Assembly (NCBI GenBank): GCA_036971475.1 | Contig: JBAIZL010000005.1 | Span: forward strand, 172,050,886 to 172,114,885 | Reading direction: 5' to 3' | DNA length: 64,000 bases | DNA from: Prosapia bicincta | Lineage: Eukaryota > Arthropoda > Insecta > Hemiptera > Cercopidae | Shown: in pieces, positions 1-9,700 of the stretch | Numbering within the stretch: the stretch's first letter is position 1 | Layout of the letters: each line of letters starts with the position of its first letter | Notes under the pieces: generated by a model | Seen by the model: the letters and a program-made list of their open reading frames with translations, nothing else | Database searches by the model: none | Told to the model about the DNA's origin: nothing | Made by a program: the position numbers and the translations under genes

Positions 1-189
1 AAATAAAATTCACACAGCATCTATTCTATTGCTACAAAAATACACAAACCAAATCTTCAGCACAGTAGAGAAATACTTGTACTTCAGCATGAAATTATAT
101 AGTAGAAACTTTTTAAATAGACACAAGTTGAAATAACTGTCTAAATATCTAAGATAAAAGCAAGAAAATATAGAGACAGAATTACTTAC

Positions 190-394
190 GTGTTCAGCAT
201 ATGCTGCATACTTAAGAACAGCAGCTGGGTCTATAATAGCTTCGTCCAATACTTGCTGTTGCTCTTTATATTCTAATGTATTCCATAAGTCTTGGTATGC
301 ATCTTGAGCAGCATCTACATCTTCACCAATTTTTTGAGCTAAAGGACTCAACGACCTCAGGTATTCCCTAGTTAATACTTGAATGGATGTCATT
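190..394 (-). CDS. C1orf198-like (DUF4706) protein, one exon
   Basis: Minus-strand exon. On that strand a pyrimidine-rich tract ending TTTTAG precedes A-ATG at 393, and the frame runs 68 codons to a consensus GTAAGT donor at 189. The peptide starts MTSIQVLTREYLRSLSPLAQ, and the stretch SLSPLAQKI...LW..L...EQ..VLDEAIIDP resembles the N-terminal part of vertebrate C1orf198 (DUF4706), whose function is unknown. The open frame continues past the donor but becomes AT-rich nonsense, so I end the exon at the splice site. The rest of the gene lies left of the window, and any 5' exon lies between here and about 6.6 kb, unseen. The gene is transcribed away from INTS9, so the two are head to head. Family call is from memory of the family pattern. 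Confidence 0.6.
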
Positions 395-651
395 CTAAAA
401 TAAAATCTTGTTATTACTATTTTAAATAGTAGTCCAATTTTCTTATACATTTTTAATTCACAATTCACATTAAAAAATTTACATGTCGAAACTTAATATT
501 TACCTGAGTTCTTCTGAAGATCTAAAGGCGAAAGTTATTTATTAACACTATGCCATTATCTTTTTTGGGTATTGGTACCTGTAGAAACTAACCATTTATA
601 AAAAGGTATATTACTTGAAAACATATAAAATTATAAGTATATATATATATT
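395..651. other. Intergenic or 5' intron of the DUF4706 gene
   Basis: AT-rich sequence with no supported gene. It leads into the TA-rich flank of the hairpin repeat that starts near 652. Confidence 0.4.
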
Positions 652-1139
652 TAGGTTAGTTTTGGTTGGTAAAGATTATTTAGATTTTTTGGACTAGGAG
701 ACTGACAGACTTACCTTGGTAAGAGTCCACTCTATAGTCTTGAAATAGAAACTCATTCTCTCATATTTCTTTTTGTGTTTTCTCTTCGATTGACAAAGAC
801 CACTGTGTGGTTGAAATATATCATTGTTTAAGTGCTTTTATGTGTTAGCACTATATATATATAGATTTTTTGGACTAGGAGACTGACAGACTTACCTTGG
901 TAAGAGTCCACTCTGTAGTCTTGAAATAGAAACACATAAAAGCACTTAAACAATGATTATTTCAACCACACAGTGGTCTTTATCAAATCGAAGAGAAAAC
1001 ACAAAAAGAAATATGAGAGAATGAAATAAATTGTAATCATGTGTTTCTATTTCAAGACTACAGAGTGGACTCTTACCAAGGTAAGTCTGTCAGTCTCCTA
1101 GTCCAAAAAATCTAAATAATCTTTACCAACCAAAACTAA

Positions 1140-1142
<3 letters not shown>
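652..1142. repeat. Hairpin repeat family A, copy 1
   Basis: Non-coding repeat made of inverted copies of one unit. It opens GGTTAGTTTTGGTTGGTAAA and closes with the reverse complement before TAACCTA. The unit contains GACTAGGAGACTGACAGAC and a TTACCTTGGTAA palindrome. This copy has three partial units: an extra forward piece to about 845, a short TA stretch, then the main hairpin. It is flanked by TA dinucleotides on both sides. A second copy is at 20757-21160. It looks like a foldback MITE; no coding capacity. Confidence 0.75.

Positions 1143-1196
<54 letters not shown>
1143..1196. repeat. (TA)n microsatellite
   Basis: About 54 bases of nearly pure TA dinucleotide separating hairpin family A copy 1 from hairpin family B copy 1. 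Confidence 0.95.
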
Positions 1197-1199
<3 letters not shown>

Positions 1200-1440
1200 G
1201 TTGATATATTACTGTTGTAAATACTTTTATCCACCACCTACCCAATTTTAACAAAAACCAAATAATCAAGATTATTTTTGGGTTATATTTGAAAGTTACA
1301 CTTGACAATGGTCAAGTGACCGAAAGGTGCCTCATCACAACAAGGTGAAATTATTGCACTTAGTGGTGGATAAAAGTATTTACAACAGTAATATATCAAC
1401 TTCATAAAGTCAGTACAACGGAAAATATCAACATATATAA
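1196..1440. repeat. Hairpin repeat family B, copy 1
   Basis: Inverted arms at about 1196-1236 and 1363-1406 (GAAGTTGATATATTACTGTT and its reverse complement). The interior holds the family hallmark GGTCAAGTGACCGAAAGGTG and CCTCATCACA. Related copies, whole or partial, are at about 19850-20010, 27003-27200 and 34285-34710. It directly abuts the TA microsatellite on its left and TA-rich sequence on its right. Confidence 0.75.
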
Positions 1441-2820
1441 ATATATATACATTAAATAGTTAAAATTTAGTTAACTAAAGTAATCAAAACATAGCTGATT
1501 ACTTTGATAGAGCTATCAACTTTTGCAATAAATCCACAGACAAAATTCTGTGCAATGAAGGCTAAAAGGAGTTGGTAAAGATAAATCATGTAAAATATTT
1601 ATTTTACATTTAAATGTTTAAACTGAATTGAATGAAAAGATTATGAGTCAGAAAAATATTATTGTGATTACGAAAAAGAGTTGACAAAAATTGTCCAAAC
1701 ATTAATTAAATACAATTCTTGAATTCCATTACCTTCGATGAAACTTAATACAGTGATTAATTAAATATAAATTTAATTATTAAATCATAGAAAGAACAAT
1801 TAACGGTTATTTAAATGTGATGAAATTTACTTATTACATAATAATAATTTATAAATCATATCTTATATAAACCGTAGGTTATAATGACAAATTACCAAAA
1901 TTTTGAATTTTACACTTTGAAATATCATTGACAGGAAAAGGATCAATTGAGTACATGAACAAATGGATAGTAAAAGTAAATGCCAAAAACCTTATAAAAC
2001 TTTTATAATTAGGTTTTGCTTCTTTCATCAGAGCAATACTCTGTATGTAAGATAGTTTAACATATGCTATATGAATGAATTTTCCGTAAAAAATTATTTT
2101 GTTTTGAAAACCACTCTAGAACTTTTAATTTTCAATCACTTTTACATTAGTTTATTTCATTAGATAAACTAATGTAAAAGTGATTAACAAGTTTCACCGA
2201 ACGTAATGGACTACAAAATCAAGATTTTAATTTTCTTACAGAAAAAGAGTTCTTTATGGAAGATCTACTGGCCATGATTATTATTAAGTAGTTACTGTAC
2301 ACTGTAATTGAGGACTAGATCTTGATGGTTTTAATAAAACTTAATGTGAAACTTTTTCACAGAACTGACTTGTCACTCTGATATTAAAAACTGAGAAATG
2401 GACTTGCCTAATGATGCAACTCCAAACCAATGCATTGAAAAAACTACTAACTTACAATTATTTTTCTTTCTATTTTGTAAAGAAGTTTGTAATCATTATA
2501 TACATATTTCAATACTGGTTCTTGGATTTAGGAAATGTAGTTTTAATAGATTCCAGGTACATATATTGATGTCACAGTAAATGATATTACACCAAGTTTA
2601 CTTCAAGTTTTCACACCACTTTTTATTTTGTTCCTTTTCACATATGTTATTAAGCAATATATTTTAAAGAAAGATAAAACTATTTTAAATGATGTAAATC
2701 ATTCATAGTGATTGAAAGTTGTAATAAATATTGGCATGTTAACATGATCTCACTTTACAAACACACTCTTTATAATATTTGTTGATGCCATCTTCACGTG
2801 AGGTACTAGTTATCACTAAA
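1441..2820. other. AT-rich non-coding sequence with one perfect hairpin
   Basis: No gene supported. The short open frame at 2398-2580 has no recognisable homology. A perfect 22-bp inverted repeat (2134-2155 and 2164-2185, 8-base loop) is the only clear structure. Just after it, 2188-2222 carries a 35-base segment containing CACCGAACGTAATGGACTAC that recurs near 46030. Confidence 0.5.
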
Positions 2821-3400
2821 CACTTTTAAATGTTTATACACTTGCCTATAGTAGCACTTACTTGTGTTTGTTGAGGACGGCCGTTTCGGGAGATGTGTCC
2901 CTTTATCAACTCAGACCGTAAATGATCTCAAGGTTTACGTGGTTAGGGTGGGGGTGGGATATTATGGTGGTGTGGGTGTATTTGTGAGTATTAGGAGTTA
3001 TGATGTCAAAAAATGCGTGCGAGTTGTAATATAATTGTGTATTGAGTATATGCGTAGGGTGTAGTTTAATAACCCAAATACAAACACACAACAGGACAAT
3101 CCCATAAAATACTTATCAATACCATACAGATCATCCAAAACCCACAATCTAACCAACACACTACAAAAATACAACTACAAAATAGGTTACTCCACACACA
3201 ACACTCTCAATAAACAATTAAAACCCAACAACAAAATTTACAACACCATCATAATATCCCACCCCCACCTTAACCACGTAAACCTTGAGATCAATTACGG
3301 TCTGAGTTGACAAAGGGACACATCTCCAAAAACGGGCGTCCTCAACAAATACAAGTAAGTGCTACCATAGGCAAGTTTATAAACATTTAAAAGTGTTTAG
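2821..3400. mobile_element. Penelope-like element remnant with inverted hammerhead-like arms
   Basis: Inverted arms at 2821-2968 and 3243-3397 flank a short plus-strand coding relic (about 3108-3240). That relic reads LSIPYRSS...LQKYNYKIGYSTHNTLNKQL, which resembles the linker between reverse transcriptase and GIY-YIG endonuclease of Penelope-like elements. The arms read, on the minus strand at 2870-2914, a hammerhead-like core with stem II AGGGA/UCUCCC, GAAAC, a GGCC palindrome and GUC. Presence of hammerhead motifs in the terminal repeats of Penelope-like elements is established; assignment here is by eye. Confidence 0.55.
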
Positions 3401-3589
3401 TGACACTCTTTATAAATTAATTATTGGAAAATTACTGTTATTTGATACATCATATCAAATATCAGATCCGTTAAAGTATTGCTACATTTTATGCGGTTAC
3501 AATAGATTTGGTTATTTTAAAATAATAATAGTTAATTTTGCTACATTAAAAAAAGAAAAGTTAATACTCTTTAAAGATACACCTAATAT

Positions 3590-3770
3590 CCCTATACTAC
3601 CCCCCCCTAACCTAAAACCAAAAGGTCAGTTATGGTCTGAGTTGATAATGGGACACATCTCCCAAAATGCCCTCTTCAATAATCAAAATAGAAAGTGCAA
3701 CTACAGGCAAGTGTAATATACTTATATATTATGTTCAAGTGTTTTTAGTGAAAAACTAGTAACTTATATG
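3590..3770 (+). repeat. Third, degenerate copy of the Penelope-like terminal arm
   Basis: The segment at about 3630-3720 repeats the right arm of the preceding element (GGTCTGAGTTGATAATGGGA, then ACACATCTCCC) in the same orientation, followed by sequence like the arm's outer end (GCAAGTG...GTTCAAGTGTTTTTAGTG). The conserved GAAA is changed to CAAAA, so any ribozyme activity is unlikely here. Confidence 0.55.
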
Positions 3771-4970
3771 AAGATGGAATTGAATAATATTTTTAAAAAT
3801 TAATTTCAAATAAACGAGTTAAACCAAATAATCAGTCTTAACTTTGTGATTGTCATCAATATAGGAGATACTTTGTAAAATACAGGTGTTTCCTTCATAT
3901 CTTTTCATACAGTGGTGCAATTATGGCAATATTATGTAATATTAATCATGTAATTATAGTAACATTACTTCTCGATTTTAGTTCTGTCTGCATTACTTTT
4001 TTTTTGAACCTAACAATAATAAAATACATTTATAGCGGGTTAACTTTGTCAATATACAACAGTTTCGAAATGTGTCAGTAAATTAATAGTTTTCACCCAG
4101 TTATTCAAATAATTACTAATGATTTATTCAGTGAATTCAAGATGATTATAACAACTAACTTCAATTTATAGCTGTTGTATATTTTTAGTTTGTCTATAGG
4201 CATATAAATTAAATGAAAATTGTTGAAAAAGTTGTATGAAATTATGTGATCACTAGTAATAAAATTTGGGAAGTAACTTGAATCTTTGTATTACATTATT
4301 TTCAGTGGTAAATTAAACATAATACTTGACCAAATATGAGGCCCCTCACATTTCCATTTTATTTTAAATTCACATGTTTTAAACAAGAAACAAAAATGAT
4401 TTTAATCATATGAAAAAGAAATAGTAGTTACAATTAGGAAAAATTTGAACATAACTAAATGTCCCAACATATATAAACTAAATTGTTAAGTAAATGTTTT
4501 TCTTTATGACGAACACAATTTTACATAATGTTAAAATAAGAACTATTTTACAACATAGCCTACAGATATTCTAGTTATGATAGGTTTGGTTATTAACAAA
4601 ATATATGGTAAAATATATCTTAATTAAAGTAAACACTGAACTCATCAAGAGCTTTGTTCATAAGATGAAATTGCCATACATAATATAGTTATGAGCACTC
4701 TGTAAAAACTGAAAGTTTCTAATAAAACAAAATTATATTTCATTAAACTATATTTCTACATAGCTTTGTGTAGTTTGTGAGCTAAATAGACAAGTATCCA
4801 TTTAGGATAATTATGGTTTTAAAAAAATAATAATAAAACTTGACACATAAAATAAACCCATAGCTAATTGAAATCGGTGTTTAATTGTTACAATAACATT
4901 AATAGTGCCATTCAGTACATTTTCTGGGTATGACACAAATCTTTAAATTGACACTCTAAATTTTTACTAG
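3771..4970. other. AT-rich non-coding sequence
   Basis: No exon, RNA gene or element recognised in this stretch. Confidence 0.4.
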
Positions 4971-5110
4971 ATATAATTATTAATCACTTAAACAATAGTT
5001 TATGACTATCCGAACTTTGAATTTAGTAAATTTGTTAAAACTTACTGAGACAGAACATTTTCGATCGCTATGGGCCGATCTTCATCAGTGTCTTCTGCCA
5101 ATAGATATAA
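4971..5110 (-). repeat. Dispersed repeat with hammerhead-like core, copy 1
   Basis: On the minus strand this reads CTGATGAAGATCGG...CGATCGAAAATGTT followed by CTGTCTCAGTAAG. A near-identical copy lies on the plus strand at about 43440-43570, so the pair is inverted across 38 kb. CTGATGA, a GATCG/CGATC stem and GAAA match the hammerhead core layout. It may be the terminus of a Penelope-like element. Confidence 0.5.
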
Positions 5111-6630
5111 TTGTTAATAGAATACACCCAAACCTTCTCATTAGGCAAATCAAAATACTTACCTGAATCCTAGCTGTAATTGCAACTAAGTCTGTATATA
5201 GGTGGAAAACAAAAAATAATGAGCTAGTCACAGTAGTTATTGCTAGGAGTTGAAAATTTCTATATTTTGTATGTTTCTGAGAACAATAATGCTTTATACA
5301 CCCTCAATTTATGCAAATTATTTAACAAATTCCAAGCACTTTCGCAATACACTTATCACTTGAATTCAAGCACTACCCGCAAAATAAAAATAATTCCCGC
5401 TTCGAGCTCATGCCACCCCTCCTCGAAATATCACTGTAACCATCCAGTAGAGGGAAATAAAATATGCACTTTTCAAAGGATAAGTTTATCTGACATAAAC
5501 CTTCTAGACACTTATCTCTTACTATAAGTAGTTAAGTAAGTGCTCTCTTACAATAAGTACCTGTGAAGACAGTTAGCTTTGTAAATGAAACAATTGTTTC
5601 GAAAAGCATCAGCACATAGGCTCTAAAGTATATACTCAGTTATGCAATAATTACTTATAGTTTAATTGGCAAATTCAAGATGATTACAAGCAACTATCTC
5701 TTACTGATATGGAAGGAAACTCATGTTACTACTTTGTCCTTTTATCTCTATCATAATGTGTACCTTCTTTTGGTTAAAAAATAATGTTTCCACGCCTAAA
5801 AAAAAAATTTCAATGAAAACAGCCTTTTTACATGTTTTTGAATGTCTCATGCAAATATAGGCCTGGTTCAGGAAACTCCACAATAACCCTTTTTTTAACG
5901 CAAACAACGAAATTCAAATAAGTAAATCTGAACCTGCTTATCAACTCTAGTTTAGTTACAAACATTCAGTGGGAAAATATTTTTCAATTTCAGGCTATTG
6001 TTTATGTTTATAGGTAAGTAGAATCAAGGGCAAGGAGCTTTTATATTGTTTTAAATTTTCAACCAAGACATACTTACATAACTAATAATATATCTCTCTA
6101 TCTACCTAATAATAATCAATTTACCAAAACTTTAACTGAATATGACAAACCCTATTTCTAAAATTGAAGTACAGTAGTTTTATTGTATATACCGAGATAC
6201 ATATTTGTTTAGTACCCGATTAAGAATAAATTATAACTAGTTTCAGTTATTGCATTTTACTTTTACAGAATGTTCTTGAAAAGATAGAGTACTATGTAAT
6301 TAATAATAATTTACAATTCTAACCTTAGTTATAAGTTATCAACGATACGATATTTTTCATTCACTACGTAATTCGCTATGAACCTTCTATTCCGTGTTTA
6401 AACCACCTTGTATTAACTAAACTAATCCAAACCTTTTAATATTTACCATCACCAAGCAATGCTACACTACAACTTTTATCAATATCTTATTTACATCTTT
6501 ATTCATAGTATTAGTATTATTATTAACCGGCTGGAGGAATATGGGAAGTGGGAATTAGAAAGGGAATTTTTGTAGTTTGAAGTTGGGAAAAGTTGGTCCG
6601 TTTGATGTACTATATTCTGACAGTGAGTGT
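5111..6630. other. Non-coding, upstream of INTS9
   Basis: No gene supported; the short frames at 5240-5527 and 5701-5907 look random. On the minus strand 5588-5613 reads CTGATGCTTTTCGAAAC followed by AATTGTTTC, another possible degenerate Penelope-type end. The last few hundred bases probably include the INTS9 promoter. Confidence 0.4.
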
Positions 6631-6780
6631 ATCAGTGTGTACAAAGTATACTTTGTTGTTCGGTATGAAAATACACTGAGCTACAGAGCAGACAAAAAAA
6701 TTCAAAAAGGGTTTTGTAGTGTTAATCTTTTTTATAAATTGTTATTTATACTTTAAAATATTGGATATTCGTAAACCATC
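6601..6780 (+). promoter_or_regulatory. Putative INTS9 core promoter and 5' UTR
   Basis: A TCAGT initiator-like motif, as is common at arthropod start sites, lies at 6632-6636, about 150 bases before the ATG. TATATT at 6611 is a weak TATA-like candidate about 20 bases upstream. Position before the first coding exon is the main support. Confidence 0.35.
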
Positions 6781-6789
6781 ATGAAGCTG
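6781..6789 (+). CDS. INTS9: INTS9 coding exon 1 (Met-Lys-Leu)
   Basis: ATG AAG CTG is followed at once by the consensus donor GTAAGA. INTS9 proteins begin MKLYCL, and the next exon opens YCLSSHP in phase 0, so the join gives the expected start. The context ACCATC before ATG suits initiation. The exon continues upstream as 5' UTR. Confidence 0.8.
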
Positions 6790-9700
6790 GTAAGAAATAT
6801 TTTAATACATATCAGGGATAATTTCAGAAAAATATTATAAGTTTTATGGTTAGGAAACGTTTTATATTCTGTAGTTAATTTAGTGGTTGTAGTTATTTTT
6901 ACATATTTAATTTTGGGACTTGTTTTTAAAGTCATGGATAAAAAATATAACTATAACTTTCTCATTTAATTAGTTTATAAAATAGCTGTAATAATAATTT
7001 CACATGTATATTTCAAATTTCTGCTGGAATTTACATAAATTTGTGTTTTAACGCTCTCCTAAAACATATTATAAAATATTTTGTATTTGTGGGGTATTCC
7101 AATGTAAATAATATTGCAATACTTACAACTTTATAATTTAACTAGGTTTCCTATTAATTTTTTCAAATGTAGTCACACAACTGTTTAGGTTAGCTTACTT
7201 TAGGACACCTATTTTGTGGGTTATAACCTCGAGTTTATAGGATTTTGACAGTTTGTAAAGATAGAACATTTTTTTATTTCTCCATACAGCTCCAAGTCTT
7301 ATAGTTTTTTTTCTATTCCTGAAGACTTTTACATTTGGTAAAATTTGTATTGCAATATGATTAAAGTATGTTGCATTAGCCAGATAAATATGTTTACTAG
7401 GGGATACAGTTTGGTCTTGAAACAGTTCACAGTTTTGATGGTTTGCAATGAGTAGTAGCATATAAATATCTTTTTGAAAGTGTGTAAAATTAAACCAAGT
7501 GGATCAGACCAATTAAAGCAGTATATAGCCTTGGTTTTGGGACATTCCAACTTTTATGTTTTTCTTATATTTTGAAGTCTTTCGAACATTTCTATTTCAA
7601 ATGTTTGTTTTTCAAGATCATTTTTGTGAGTTTAGGTCTAGATCATGGTATTGCCATATTATTTTATGAGACTATGTCACTCAGTGTTGCTACAATACAT
7701 TAACAAAAATAACTTATTTCAATATTTTGAAATAATTTATGCAATATTTTGGCATAATATTTTGTTACTGTGGTTGTAAAAATATTTTTTCCGTATTGAA
7801 GATGAGATGGGTAACAAATAGAAATCACTTATAGCGGAAGAAATGTTACTTGCTGTCATCAGGAGGAGGGGATGGAATGGGATCTTGAAACAGTTGACAT
7901 TTTCGGTGGTTTGCAGTGTATAGTAGCATAGCCATACCTCTTTGAAGGAGCCTAAAATTAAACCAAGTGTATCAGACCAATTAAAGCAATATATAGCCAT
8001 AGTTTTGTGATATCAAAACATGTGGATGTCCTACAGCGTGTATCAAGCAAAATCGCAATTCAACTCTTGCTGCCTTTAGTTGCTTCAACATCCACCAGGG
8101 TTCTCTGACTTCAGCAAAGAACTGTGTGATGTATTTCAACTGGCAAACATTCATTTATATAAACTAAGTCATCCAAAATTATGTATATTTTTGAAAAACA
8201 TACATACAAAGAAATACCGGATGAGTCAACTTTACAAAAAAATTATTTACCACAATGCTACAAAGAAATAATGGATAAAATGAGATACGGTACGCATGGG
8301 AATAATATATTGGTATCAATTGACAAAACCGCAGATGCCATGGGGCACTGTGTTGCCAGCTTTCTGATTGGAACATTACAAATGGATAGACCAGGAGAAA
8401 TATTTTTGTTACCTCTTACTTCTTCCAGCAGGCGTCCAGTTTCAATTGTAGCCGATGGCCCAATGTCCATGATACATTGTCATCGCAGAACTCCAATAAT
8501 TTTTGTTTGTGAGTATGGCATTGATGTCCAAACCTTCTACCCTTAAAAGGTCCCTGGCCAGATTTAGATAACATCATTTAATGAGGATGTGCTTCAGGTC
8601 TTCTTCTCCACTTTGGCATAGGGCGCATTCTGGTGATGCCGTTAAATTTAACCAGTAAAAGTAGGCCTGGGTTAAAATGTGTTCAGTCCTAGCTCTGGCA
8701 GTGAAAGTACATAGATTTCTCTCGATCCCTCTATACATGTCTTCTTTTGTCGGTTCTTTCCAAAGGTTAAATAGGGATCGACCAACAGGACATCGTGACC
8801 ACTTTTCAGTCCGCTTTCTCCTGAAAAATCGCTCTGCAGACTTTTGGCAATATAAGATTGAGTATATGTCTCGGTCAGCAGGTTGTATTGCTGAGGCCAA
8901 TTTTGCTACTTCATCAGTTTCTTTGTTCCCTCTCAACCCGCAATGGGCAGGGACCTATTGGAAGATTAACCTTTTGCCTTCATCATGCAACATCACAATT
9001 AACCTCCTCAATTCAGTAACTCTAAAGAAGTATGACGTAGTGTATGGCAACGCCAGAAGTTGGAGGGCTGATTTCAAGTCAGTAAGAATACAAATATCTG
9101 ATTCGCAGATAGATTGACAGCTTACCAATGCGGCATTAATTGCTAGCAATTCAGTGTCCATGCTAGACTGGGCATTGGCTGCTGCGAAAAAAATGTTTTA
9201 AAGTTTCCAGGTTGAAGTAGTCCGCTCCTGATTTTTCCTTCTCCGTATCAAATGATCCATCCGTGAAGATTTTTAAGTGCTCGTAATATTTCTGGTGGAG
9301 CATTGCTGTGGATTCAGCGCATAAGGGTTCAGGGTGACTCTCTTTTGTCAATTTATTGGGTAAATCTGTTTCAATTGAGACTCCTATCCATCTGTAAGGA
9401 GATTCATTATACACAATAGGGATGTGCTCCAGGCTATTGATAGGTAATTGTCATGAGATTTTTCTCACTTGATAACTAAAAGAGCTTCTGATTGTGTACT
9501 CGCTTGATAGGATCGCTCCTAATGGATGACCGCTAGTTGATGACATAATCTTCAGAATCTTATTCCACATTTGTCTTGCTATATATACTTCAATAGGTTC
9601 AATGCCAAGTTCAATATCCATTGCTGCTATCGGTGTAGTCTTCATACAGCCCAAACAGAGCCTGAGAGCTGCCGATTTGCAGCTGTCGTATCTGGTGAGT

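Noticed and set aside
10..189. Continuation of the first minus-strand open frame past the splice donor
   Set aside because: Peptide turns into low-complexity F/Y/L-rich sequence exactly after a consensus GTAAGT, so it is intron.
2906..3091. 61-aa minus-strand open frame
   Set aside because: Antisense of the foldback arm of the Penelope-like remnant.
5588..5613. Third hammerhead-like string (CTGATGC...GAAAC, minus strand)
   Set aside because: The would-be stem II cannot pair, so I mention it only in the upstream description and do not call a ribozyme.
8677..9117. 146-aa plus-strand open frame
   Set aside because: Antisense to the RNase H and C-terminal region of the LINE.
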